Source: Siphonodentalium dalli (Eukaryota; Mollusca; Scaphopoda; Gadilida; Siphonodentaliidae). Taken from it: a stretch of 64,000 bases of DNA. The translations under genes were made by a program, and so were the position numbers. The notes under the pieces are model-generated. The model was given only the letters and a program-made list of their open reading frames with translations, was not told the DNA's origin and ran no database searches. The number at the start of each line of letters is the position of its first letter. The first letter of the stretch is position 1. The DNA lies in NCBI GenBank assembly GCA_032622095.1, contig CP136063.1, positions 207,067,934 through 207,131,933 of the forward strand, read 5' to 3'. Below, one piece after another: positions 53,460 through 64,000 of this stretch.

Positions 53460-55918
53460 TAAACTGATAATATTAGCCCTCGTGTATTAAAATTATGTGC
53501 GTCCTCCCTATGTGAACCCCTTGCATATTTCTTCAACAAATTTACCGATGATGGTTATTATCCATCTGAGTGGAAGCGATCCAAAGTAACCCCTGTCTTC
53601 AAGAGTGGCGATCCTAGTGTCATATCTAACTACCGCCCAATCTCACTATTGAGCTGCGTATCAAAAACATACGAAAAGTGCATATATAAATACCTCTCGT
53701 CGTATCTCGAAAAACGCAATTTGCTTTCTATTTACCAATCTGGGTTCACTAAAGGTGATTCTGCCGTATACCAACTTATTGATATATATGACTATATTAG
53801 CAGATCACTCGACGAAGCTAAGGATGTGCGTTGTATTTTGTTTGACATCAGTAAGGCTTTTGATAAAATATGGCATAAGGAGCTTCTACACAAACTCTCG
53901 AAAATGGGTATCAATGGCAAGGCATATAACTTGATTAAATCATATTTACAATCCAGACAACAGAGAGTCCTAATTGATAATGCTAGCTCCGATTGGCAGG
54001 GTGTATCAGCAGGGGTACCACATGGATATATTTTTAGGTCCTCTCCTATTTTTTGTATATATTAATGATATAACTGAAAATATTATATGTAATATTCGAC
54101 TTTTTGCAGACGATACTTCAATATATTTATGTGTTGAAAATCCAACATTAGCTGCATAAATCATGAATAATGATATTCAAACAATTGTGAACTGGTCAAA
54201 AACGTGGTTAGTAAAATTTAATCCTTTAAAAACGGAAGCGTTAATAGTATCGAGGATGAATTCTGCTATTGTCCACACACCATTAACGATGGCGGCATCG
54301 CAAATTACTGAGGTAAGTTCTCATAAACATTTAGGTGTCTCTTTCGATAACAACGGATCCTGGGAAACTCATATACAAATGATAACCGAAAAGGCCTGGA
54401 AAACAGTAAATCATATTCGGAGACATAAGTTCCGACTAAGCAGGACAACACTTGAAAAATCCTATTTCTCATATGTAAGGCCCATACTCGAATATGCGTC
54501 ACCTGTTTGGAATAATATACCAATTTATATAAGAGCGACAAAATTTAAGATATCCAATATGAGATGGCGATGATTGTTACCGGGGCTACTAGAAGTGTCA
54601 GTGACAGAAACCTATTAGTTGAAACTGGTTGGGAAACCCTTTCATCCAGGAGACATACTCAACAAATGGTATTATTTTACAAGATGCATAGAAACCAGGC
54701 CCCATCTTATCTTTCTAGCATGATCCCACCCGATTCGACTTCTTCTTAAGATATATCATGTTAGCTTCAGCAATACGCGCATGGAATAACATACCTGTCT
54801 CAATAAAAGCATCATCAACCGTGGAAGAATTCAAGCGTCTTCTGAATGTCGGTCATACTGATTTAGCTAAGTTTTATTATCATAGTCACTCTCGTAGAGG
54901 CCAAGTATATCACACTAGAATGAGACTGTGTGCATCCATCTGAACAAAGATATTGTTGTAAATTACGTAAGAGATTCCCCATTTTGCTCTTGTGGAGAAT
55001 TTGTAGTTGAATCCGCGTACCATTTTCTTTTTGCAATATATATAGTCAACTTAGAGCTGATACGATAGCCGCTCTGCCATTTTCGCGAGCAAATGTTAAC
55101 ATTGATGTCCTATACTATGGGTCTAATGAGATGTCCGATGAAACAAATTCTATAATATTTGAAGCTGTACAACAGTTTATTATCCAAAGTCGACGTTTCG
55201 CGTAATGTGTGAACGTCGTGTGCAGGGGGTCGTGTATGTGAACATGAGGTGCTTAACTTGTTTTTATAAATATGTAAGTTGCGTTTCTGCACCTTGTGTT
55301 TGGGCATATCCGACTGCCTGCTCATTGAGCAACCGTGCTGATTTTGGTATATTGATGGACTTAGTACTGATTGAGCTTGCTAGTTGTATTTAGATTGTTG
55401 ATACGCACTACCAGTATAATAGTGATCCTAATATATATTTAGCTTCATGTGTCATATCTCAGGGGTGCCGAGACGTATTTGTCTTATTCCGTTTCTATGT
55501 TGGACATTACACCATGATTTAAAACCATGGTGTAAAATTTCGATTATGACTGAGGCATTGTCGTGTGCACCGTTTATCACACTTCTTTCCTACCTACTTC
55601 ATTATCTTTCCTATCTATTTCATTAGATTCTCCCTTCTATCATACCTCCATCTTCCTCATGCCTGCACTCGCTTAACTAAATTCCCAACATTTATTTGAA
55701 AACAGAACAATATTAAAATTCCCGCCCTCTTTACCCTGTAGCTGTCTGTATTGACACTCGGGATAACATTTCTAGAGGAAAGGATTTTTATAAAAGCCAT
55801 AGGCTCATGGCTTGTTATCCAATCCTCATTTGAATCATTTGTATTTTTTCTATATGCATAATTGTCAATGTGATGTTCTTTGTTCAAATAAATATTGTTT
55901 ACACTAAACTGATAATAT
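53460..55918 (+). mobile_element. CR1-like copy L, 5'-truncated in RT
   Basis: TAAACTGATAATAT at 53460-53473 and 55905-55918 bounds the copy. It begins inside RT, at DNISPRVLKLCASSLCEP, with GATAATAT shared between target and element. NYRPISLLSCVSKTYEKC, LFDISKAFDKIWH, GVP-x-G (frameshift near 54020), LFADDTSIYLC and LVKFNPLKTEA follow. The zinc tail CSCGEFVVESAYHF-like is near 54990-55030. Breaks at ~54020, 54160, 54530 and 54745-54950. The 3' UTR runs 55205-55904 with the first hairpin, the compound stem 55775-55827 and the terminus AAATAAATATTGTTTACAC. Confidence 0.88.
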
Positions 55919-55919
55919 A

Positions 55920-56685
55920 ACCCTCACCCCCACTTTAAAGCACCCAATCCTACACTGAGTGGCAACTATATAACTATACGTGTTGTTGTTAGACATCATA
56001 GTCTAGAACATGTGATATACCAATGTATGTCATATGCATCTATCCCCTTTGAACATGCGTTATAAAAGTAGAGGAAATTAGAATTATAATGAGATATTTA
56101 CGGTAGTGTTGATTTGAATCCTTAAAATTTTAAGTATGTTAACTACATGTTAAAGGTATCTTAAGGGATCCAGAAATGTAAGTCTCCAGTATATAAAATA
56201 ACAAAATTGGAACAAGAAGTGGCACACAATAAACACATCGAATGAGAAGGACAATTTGTTTTACCGTTAATGACAAGAACAACTATTTCAGTTTACTTAT
56301 GTACTCATTTATCTTTTGTAAGAAAGTGGAATCACATTTGTCTATTATCTGACAAACAGATATCGATTAAATGCCATATGACATGCAAGCGTTCAACATG
56401 TTATTCAGTGGTGTTGCATTCAATTATATTCCACATCTTGTAACTGAAAGTCTGGAACCCTGGATACATCTTTACATGTCAGTGAAATATTTTGAATCGC
56501 CGTGCTATTGTCCCGCACCCATATGATGTTATTAATCCATGTTCCTTATTACCATGTATGATTGGTTATTGGAATAACAGTATCAAACAACAAAAATAAT
56601 GCTATTTAAGGAAAACATATGATCAATAGTAAAGTACTCTCCTCTAAATGCAGCTTGATTTTCGGATAATAGGTGGTTATCTTCC
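55920..56685. other. Non-coding stretch
   Basis: AT-rich, no gene or repeat recognised. Confidence 0.45.
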
Positions 56686-56689
56686 AGGA

Positions 56690-58018
56690 AATTCTGTATG
56701 CGATTACTCAAAATTTATGTGAATAACTTTGACACACAGCTTACAAGGGTAACTGGTCTATAATTATCCGGATCCCGTGGAGTTTTCGATTTCAATATTG
56801 GTTGTATAATTCCGATACCCCATTCATTTGCAACAGTCCCACTTTTTAATATAAGATGCAGCTTTGATATATTCCGGTTTGATATTGTCAGTACCAGAAG
56901 CTTTACCGATACTTATATTTGATATTGCATTATCTAACTCCTCGAATGACATGTCAATATCGAGAGCACATGTATCCAAATTTTGAAGTAGCCAGTCATG
57001 ATTAGGGTTACTATTATAATTTAAAGTGGCATAGTGCGGATGGAACTCCGATAAAGTTGGCTTATTTTCAGAATTTTGCTTATTTCCCCTGTTCCCTAGC
57101 AGTCTCTAATATTCTCAGCTATTTTGTTGATCTCATATTCGATAGTTTATCGCGCAGATCGTTAATGAATTGCCATTTACATTTTTAAGCACCGATTTAT
57201 ATTTACGACGCGCATCATCCAAAATATATTTATTTTCATCGCTACGATTTTTTTCTGAAATTTGAAAAGGCTTTTCGGTAAGATCGGCGGGTGTGTACAC
57301 AGTCCCACGTGAACCACGGCATTTTGTTTTCTACACTTTTATTTTGTCTTACTTTATGTTTCTTGTTACCAAGCGATATCACTATGGCTTCAATATAAAT
57401 GTTTTTTTAGTTTCTCATTTAGATGAGACACGTCTGTGGGTGTGATATTAGCTTTTTGTTTGAGTGATTGTATATGTTGCGAACATTTATTTATCAAATT
57501 CGTGTCTAAGCTTTCAACAAACTCACCTGCCTTCTCTTTGCACCAAGGGTTAACCATCGACTCGCGTCTGGAATAGCGCAAAGGAGTTGTGATGGCTTGA
57601 AGTGCACTCGCGGTATATGCTTCCGACAATCAACGGGTTGAAATTCGCACGCTTAACTCGAATATCACCGCGGAATGGTCATCACATAATAAGGCGTCAA
57701 AATCAATGACCTGGAAATAAATAATATCGGCTACAACCGACTGTGTGTAAAGAAAGTAATCAAAGAGGCTTGAATCACGACAGGTCAGCTGACCAATACC
57801 TTTGTATATATTGCACACCCACCTCAACACATACTTAGTGGCAGCTCTTTGAAGAACGGATTAGTCATGCCTGACCCGAGCGGTATGTGTGAAATTCGAA
57901 CAATGCGCCATGCTAATGATCGATCAATCACTGGAGAAATTAAAACACGGATCATTCCATTACTAGTGGACATATAGGGGTGGGCTGCATGGGCTGGGGC
58001 CCAATACTTTCGATGCAT
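56690..58018 (-). pseudogene. Non-LTR element M: endonuclease end, linker and RT start
   Basis: Minus strand. 57630-57830 carries the endonuclease C-terminus (SSLFDYFLYTQSVVADIIYF, DFDALLCDDHSAVIFEL). 57390-57629 holds the linker (PWCKEKAGEF, LDTNLINKCSQHIQSL, LNEKLKKHL). ENKYILDDARRKYKSVLKNV and ISIGKASGTDNIKPEYIKAA (RT motif 0/1) follow at ~56880-57240. RT then decays to 56690. Resembles element K at GKA-x-x-x-D-x-x-x-x-EYIK. Multiple stops. 57824-58018 is open but unassigned. Confidence 0.7.
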
Positions 58019-58755
58019 GCATGTGCGCTGAAAATACAGACACTATACACAGGTTTGTTTATGTCCTTTGTCATGAATGCCAGTGATATTTTATCACACA
58101 AACTTCATGCAATTAATGTGGAATAGTTTCACTTCGGGGTCCGAACACTATACCGGAACATTGCCTCCTGTATAGTGAATGATAATTCCATTATGACAAC
58201 AAGGCGAAACATCACTTTAACAGCCAAAACAGTTTATTATCACAAGGAATAATCTGTTTTTATAAAGAAACACGTTATTAGTATCAAAACGTTCTCAAAT
58301 TCGGAGACAAAATTGTTTATGAATGCTGATATATAATGCAGACGCAAGTGATTCGATTGTCAAAGAGCATATGACTAATTGTTCAACAGGAATATGTAAC
58401 ACAACAAACCATTCAATTAACTTTTGATTGAATGTTATTGATGGGTAATCGTCGTATATAATCACAGTGGATCAACGGACACGAACCAAAACCGGAAGTT
58501 GTAGATTTCGAGGTGGAGAAATATCTGTCGACAAATATTTGTTGACATTTTTTGGGAAAATGAACGGTTGGATACCATATCTGACCAACTGAAGGTGAGT
58601 GAATATTTCTTCGCTAATGTTCGGACACCGACGATCAATTTAAGTCAGTTGTCATTGTTCGATTGCGGAAAAAATGTTATTTAATCATCGCCGCGAGACG
58701 ATTTCTTCCCCAAAATATCCCAGAAAATCATACTTTTCACATTCCTTACGTTACC
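58019..58755. other. Non-coding stretch
   Basis: No gene seen. Confidence 0.45.
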
Positions 58756-59075
58756 TTACGTCTGTAGTGGACGCTGGCGGTCTGCCACTATATCCACCTC
58801 ACATTGTAATATTTCACCGTATTCGGCTGCATCTCTAGACATATTTGGGTTGTATGTTTGAAAATCAGTCACCAATTCCGCTTTATAGTTATATTTAATA
58901 TCCTGATTCTTCCAATGATGATCTAGTCTGTTTTTGAATTGGTTAATATCTTCAGCATACACCACTTCGTCTGGTAGATTGTTCCAAGTTCATCGCAGAC
59001 CGCTGTCGCAACAACCTATATACCGATCGAAAGGCCTGTTTTCCCCCCACAAATGCATATTTTGAGTATTTTCAC
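58756..59075 (-). pseudogene. Retroelement C-terminal fragment (WNNLPDEVV ... FKNRLD)
   Basis: Minus strand: RPFDRYIGCCDSGLR, a stop, TWNNLPDEVVYAEDINQFKN, RLDHHWKNQDIKYNYKAEL. The W-N-x-LP-x-x-VV ... FK-x-RLD-x-HW-x-x-Q signature closes many non-LTR polyproteins. Nothing of RT remains next to it. Confidence 0.6.
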
Positions 59076-59387
59076 GGACTGTCTCAAAATTCCAAATTTC
59101 ATCTTTTGATGCAGGTACCCACCTCGAAAATACTGTCCGGTTAGTCCTGTATACACTCCGGAATTTAGTTGCAATCCACCAGACCCGGCGGACAGTTTTT
59201 GTTGTTCAATCAAGAGTCGAAATGGATTAGTTGGTTGGCTGCCTTTCGTTAACAGTGGCACGTTTTTGGGCAACTGCTTTTCTGTTGCAACTATAGTATA
59301 CTGATCAAGTTTAATTACCGAGTACAGTTTGCAATTTGTTCTCATATATTCGTTCAGATCGTGTAAGGTCATTAACCATAGAATCAT
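59016..59387 (-). other. Unrecognised ORF, 123 codons
   Basis: ATG at 59387. Coding-like strings include NCKLYSVIKLDQYTIVATEK, LPKNVPLLTKG, NPFRLLIEQQKL and GVYTGLTGQYFRGGYLH. The last ~25 codons overlap the fragment at 58756-59075 in another frame, so the true 3' part may be shifted. Could be the upstream portion of the same retroelement remnant or an exon of a host gene. No family assigned. Confidence 0.25.
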
Positions 59388-59773
59388 TTATGGAAATATT
59401 GTTAGAACAAGAATATTACAATGCCCTCAATGACCAAGGCCGTAGCAAAATGATTGTTTTGATGGTGGGAGGTGTAGATGTATTTTCCAATAGTTTGATA
59501 TTTCAGCCAGTATATAGCGTGAAATTTGATACTTAAAAAACAATTAAAATTCGATTAATTTCAGAAAAAAAACAAATCGGGACCCATAGCTGTTCTTTTT
59601 CATTATGGCCACTTTCGGGACCCACCACCCGAGTTTTGATTACGATTGTATAAAGTTTTAACTACATTTTCGGGTATATATACACCCCTTTATTTTTATG
59701 TTTTAAACTACAGGCACCCACCCATATTTCGGAGAATTTTCGCTAATATTACATATATGTTTATTTCCATTTC

Positions 59774-60643
59774 TATGAGAGGCCAAATTCACATTTCATA
59801 ATTAATTGCAGTTAAGCAATAGCACTTAAGCATAATTATTTGCGATTAAGCGCAATTCATGGTTATACTGTATGTAACTATGTACCCCGGGTGAATAAAT
59901 AGGTGTGTCTATAACTAAACCTGAACTCATATTGACATAGCACCTCCTTGTTGTTATTGCTTTGGATAGTTGGGATTGTGAACTAGCCTAAATTCTTTAT
60001 CAAAATGGGTGACTCGCGACAGTATTACCTTTTAGTCGAGTCGAGGAACCAACCCATCAAAGCTCAAGTGTGATCAGATATCGATTATTGAAGTTTGTTA
60101 TTTCAATTGATTGCTGCCCAGAAACACGCCGTGAAAAGGGTGGTTTCGGTCAAAATTGCGGATGAAGATGGATAACTCTAAAACAAGTGGAAATACGGTA
60201 AAATTTCGTGATACTTTAGTAATTATACGGCCATATTTTGTTGAACAAAATGTTTATAAATCACACGTTTTGGGGAAATTTGATACCATATATAGTTGAC
60301 TGTGGTCAGCATTATTTTTTGCAGTTAATCGATTCTGATAACTAAAGCTTATTTTGAAGAAATATTGTTGTTGTTGTTGTTGTATCTTTATAATATGGGT
60401 CTTTCTGATCGGATTTAAATTAGCCAAATGCAGATACACCCGGTCATGCTAATAGTTAGGTTACATGGGTAGTTACACTTACTCTCAAGCAACTCATAGC
60501 GCTTAATCGCAATTAATTGCACTTAAGCGCAATTCATTTCAATTATGCGCAAATGCCATATATATACATGTGTGCTTCAGCGCGATATGTGGTATATGCG
60601 CTTAAGCGCAATTCATTATTAAATGTGAATTTGACCTCCCATA
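59774..60643. mobile_element. ~870-bp element with terminal inverted repeats
   Basis: The left end TATGAGAGGCCAAATTCACA (59774 on) matches the inverse of the right end (TGTGAATTTGACCTCCCATA ending 60643) over ~36 bp with about five mismatches. Inside both ends are TTAAGCGCAATT / AATTGCACTTAAGCGC repeats (59815-59865, 60490-60615), which look like subterminal transposase-binding sites. No ORF. A (GTT)n run lies at 60366-60382. Target duplication not clear. Class unknown. Confidence 0.65.
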
Positions 60644-60939
60644 CAGTTAATTTTGTGTCTATATATATGAACGAGTAGGGTCTGTCTTCTGTCCGCTTAA
60701 ATTTGAATATATACGCGACCATTTGCGTTAAAAACTTCCCAACCAAATTATCCAGTGTGTGAATCAATGTGGAAACAATTAATTATGGCGCGATTTGAAT
60801 ACAACAGGACAAAAATCACGTGCCTATATATTTACAAAAGTAACTTGCATCTGGTTCCACATTCAGTTGTACGCTATAGATTGGAATTTTACCCGCTATA
60901 TACATGTAGGAAACACAACGCTTCTACATTAATGGACAG

Positions 60940-61110
60940 CCAAGGCAGGGGGGGGGGGTCTGCAAAAAAATTCCGTATATAGGGCCGGGGTGGGTGGGTG
61001 GTCCAGAGGCAGGGGGGGGGGGGTGAAAAAAAAATTTCCGGCACGTATGCCGGGGTGGGTGGGTGGTCAAACCGACCAACAAGCAATTTTTTCCGCAACT
61101 AAATTTTTTT
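60940..61110. repeat. G-rich GGGGTGGGTGGGTGGTC repeats
   Basis: CCGTATATAGGGCCGGGGTG (60973 on), continuing through GGGTGGGTGGTCCAGAGG, is the same as at 62-100 and ~2576-2612. A second GCCGGGGTGGGTGGGTGGTC follows at ~61050, with poly-G and poly-T runs. Confidence 0.85.
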
Positions 61111-62790
61111 TTTTTAGTGTTTTGCCAATAGTCCAGGAGATCGGGAGGTAGTGTTGCTCATATTGACGGACAAGCTGCGACCGTGTTATTTTTAATGTTT
61201 TAGGTATGGTAATGAAGAAAAATTATGATAGCAAGAACAAATTTGTAGCCTTCTTTGGTTTTTGCGATTTTTTTGGCATTTTTTTACGTTTTTAGCCGAA
61301 ATTTTTCAATTTTTTTTTCAATTTGTAACCATTTCATTTTAGTATGATTTTGGTGATTAAGTTGAATAGTAATTGTGTTAATAATGTTAAATAACTAATC
61401 GTGCTAAAAAAAAATTGAAGAATTTCAATTTGTTATTAATTTTTTACCATTTTTTTCAATTTTTTTATGCAAAATAGTCCAAATTGCAACCAATTCATCT
61501 TAGTATGATTTTAATGGTTAAATTCGCCATTAATTATTTTAATAGTGTTAAATAATTTACAACTTGTCTTCTACAATGTTTTTAAATGTATTTAAGAAGG
61601 TTTCTACTTGTTTTCTAAGTTGAGGGGGGTCTAATTCAAATCCAATTAAACATTGTACTGTTCAAAATTAGATCAATTTCTTAAGGCGTATGGTAGATAT
61701 ACGTAACTAGTTTTCAAAACTTATACATATGCCTTTCTATCATGTGCGTTATGCACGCGAGTCGGATTTTACACATTAAATTATGATGAAAAACCCTGAA
61801 TTCTGGGTGTGATCACATTTGTGGTCATAATATTCCCATTAGAGAGTGGATGGACATGGGCATGCGACACTGTGCAGCACTGTGCAGTATATATGTATAT
61901 GACAACCATGACATGAGACATTAGTATCTTTCTACTAAACTGTGCTTCCAGGGTTATCAGGAATAGAGTATCGGTGTTATTTCTTACCGAAATAAATTTT
62001 AAAACGGGGTATGTGGGTTAAAGGACCACAGGGAGATAATAGATGTCCAATGACTCCTATATTTCTATCGTATCACAGTAAAGCTGTTTTTGTAAAATTG
62101 GCGCGGTTTACACGATCAAAGTTCGATTTTCTTTACAATATGTTACAAGCAACTAATTATATAGAGTTACGCTTCTTGAAATTGTGTAGGGAAACTCGAG
62201 TCAGCATAACAAAAAAATCTGGCTGCTGATTGGTTGATTATCATTGAGGGAAATATGGAAGGGGTCTGGATATTTTTATGCTGCTGATTTATGTGCAGTA
62301 AATGGGGTAGTTGTAGAAATGCAAGATTATCGTTTGAAAAAAATACCGAAAAGGGCGCGTTTGTTGTCACATACTGGTGCAACGGATGACATTCTAAGGA
62401 AAAATTGACCACTTGAAGTTCAAATAGGCTTAACCCATGGCCGGAGGGACTTTTAGTTAACACTGTCATCTATGGAAAATAATTAGGTGTTTGTAACCTA
62501 TAGATACGAAGCTTCGGTACATTAATTATTATTCACATATTACTATATTTAAATCAGATGTATGCATACAGTCGGCGTCGAAACAAAAACACGAATGTAC
62601 CGATTATTCGTGACATTCAAGTTAAATGTTCAATAGAAAATTATACTGTGACTGCTTCATTCAACATGAAGTTAATCAAGGTGTATCGTTATTAATAACA
62701 GTATACAGTAATATCGAAATAAGAAGAATCATGTGGCCTTGGGTACTTATCCCCCAGCGCTGTGGCCAAAAAAATGACAATGTATTCTTA
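61111..62790. other. Non-coding stretch
   Basis: T-rich sequence with repeated CAATTTTTTT-like runs (61260-61560). Short frames only. A GAAGCTTCGGTAC motif at ~62508 foreshadows the repeats to the right. Confidence 0.5.
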
Positions 62791-62799
62791 AACCCAAAC

Positions 62800-63785
62800 C
62801 TGTGGCGGTTTTTCATCCAATGTACGGAAGCTTCGTGCCATGTACCGAAGCTTCGTGACGTGTCAGAACTCCAGGAATATACCACCACTGGACATCATAT
62901 GGCACTGATAACAAACGTTGAATGGTGACCAGAAACCCGGATATTAATAATTTCAGATCATAATTAGCATCGATATTAACCCATCGAGGAATATGTCATA
63001 ATGACACACAATATTACACCCACCCATATATAACTGCTCCCTCTCTGACACAGGGCTACATGTAAGACGATTACCGATGTCTACTTAATGAGACTATACA
63101 GTTCCGTCAAAATCTGGTGAAAAATGTGACCTCGCATAGTTAACCCCAAATCTGTGGCGATTTTTCATCCAATTTACCGAAGCTTCGTGACACGTACCGT
63201 CAAATGGCATCAAAGCCGTTGAATGGTCACCATAAACTTCGATATCAGTCATTTCAGATCGTAACTATCATAGAAATATGTATTAATCCATGGTGTAATT
63301 ATGTCAAAATGACACACTATATTACACCCACCCTATATAACTGCCTCAGCCCTGACACAGTGCTACATATAAGACGTTTATCCATGTCTACTTAATGAAA
63401 GTATATAGTTCTGTCGAAATCTGGCGAAAAATGTGACCTTGCATCATTAACCCAAAATCTGTGGCGGTTTGTCATCCTATGTACTGAAGCTTCGTGACAT
63501 GTACCGAACCTTCGTGACATGTCAGAACTCCAAGAATATACCCAATCGGGACATCAAATGGTATCAAACGTTGAATGGTCACCAGAAATCTCGATATTAG
63601 TAATTTCAGACCATAATTAGCATAGCATTATATATTAACCCATCGAGAAATACGTCAACATGACACACTATATTACACCCACTCCTATATAACTGCGTCC
63701 TCCCTGACACAGGCTGCATTTAAAAAGTTTATCCATGTCTACTTAATGAGAGTATACAGTTCTGTCAAAATCGGGCGAACAATTT
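62800..63785. repeat. Three 300-350-bp tandem repeats
   Basis: Units begin CTGTGGCGGTTT-like at 62800, 63152 and 63459. Each contains CCGAAGCTTCGTGACATGT (once or twice), GTTGAATGGTxACC, ATTAACCCATCGAG, ACACACxATATTACACCCA and TGTCTACTTAATGAGA. The middle unit lacks part of the GAAGCTTCG block. No coding content. Confidence 0.9.
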
Positions 63786-64000
63786 GGTCTATAAATACCG
63801 CAGTGTGACACATTTAAGATAGACCAAAACAATAAATACCTTTCAACCCAAAGAAAGGTTGAAAAAATAGTCCAAACATGAAAAGTTAATTTTTGTCGAT
63901 ATTTAAGTCAAGTTTTTGAGAGAAAAGTCCAATATTTTTGGTGATGTCAGTGGTGACAATAGTAAGAATTAACCATGGTACATCAGACATGTTAGTATTC
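63786..64000. other. Right edge of window, non-coding
   Basis: Nothing recognised. Confidence 0.4.

Noticed and set aside
1-64000. tRNA, rRNA and other structured non-coding RNA genes
   Set aside because: Scanning by eye for T-loop (GGTTCGAATCC) and rRNA-like conserved blocks gave no convincing candidate. A covariance search would be needed to exclude them.

Overview
The window is animal nuclear DNA: intron-bearing, AT-rich and dominated by mobile elements. There is no bacterial operon structure, rRNA or CRISPR, and no tRNA that I could recognise. The repeat style, with non-LTR elements carrying 2A peptides, Harbinger, hAT and piggyBac-like DNA elements, many foldbacks and (TA)n-flanked GACCTTGACCTT repeats, suggests a marine invertebrate. 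A mollusc, perhaps a gastropod, is my best guess; this is inference only.

The one convincing host gene is a rhodopsin-family (class A) GPCR on the minus strand. Exon 1 (14759-14929) encodes the N-terminus and TM1. Exon 2 (6138-6228) encodes intracellular loop 1 and TM2. Both have canonical splice sites and join in phase into a continuous TM1-loop-TM2. The ~8.5-kb intron holds a 2.96-kb Harbinger-like element with perfect 42-bp terminal repeats and a TAA target duplication, a (TA)n-flanked repeat, a decayed reverse-transcriptase (RT) C-terminus, a GAT-repeat tract and a ~155-bp foldback. The remaining exons lie beyond the left edge.

Layout. 1-5050: tandem ~2.5-kb duplication, each copy with a Myb/SANT-like ORF and an antisense ORF of unknown function. 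6138-14929: the GPCR exons and the repeat-filled intron. 15696-17305: broken copy A of a CR1-like non-LTR family. 17310-36000: a tandemly duplicated segment whose first unit holds an 8.86-kb insertion (element B, 18877-27738, perfect 12-bp target duplication) and whose second unit holds a different ~5.3-kb insertion (element C, about 29044-34356, minus strand). Unit 1 is the empty site for C, and unit 2 lacks B. 35456-36871: tandem copies of an RT fragment. 37487-37774 and 50604-50986: two piggyBac-like miniature elements with TTAA duplications. 38384-39455: two 5'-truncated 3' ends of the CR1-like family. 39583-40007: frameshifted FLYWCH zinc-finger ORF. 40898-45000: hAT terminus, RT fragment, decayed L1-type ORF1 and endonuclease (H) interrupted by an unidentified ORF. 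45960-48650: dispersed and tandem repeats. 49327-52600: another non-LTR copy (K) split by a poly(A)-tailed insertion and by a miniature element. 53460-55918: 5'-truncated CR1-like copy L. 56690-60643: decayed minus-strand EN/RT remains and a ~870-bp terminal-inverted-repeat element. 62800-63785: three ~300-350-bp tandem repeats.

The most rewarding pattern is shared by six 3' ends of the CR1-like family (copies B, C, D, F, G, L). Just before the 3' terminus they carry a compound stem whose arms change together (AAAC/GTTT, AGAC/GTCT, GGAC/GTCC, GGAT/ATCC), preceded by a second hairpin. This is what a structured RNA recognised by the element's own RT would look like. The two longest copies also carry a 2A-like motif (GDIEQNPGP, GDVETNPGP) directly after a hydrophobic segment, upstream of the endonuclease. 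Other notable structures are a 33-bp perfect palindrome flanked by 7-bp direct repeats inside an endonuclease ORF, facing 16-bp repeat arrays inside the Harbinger-like element, and a repeat family carrying inverted TCAAGGTCA-type nuclear-receptor half-sites.
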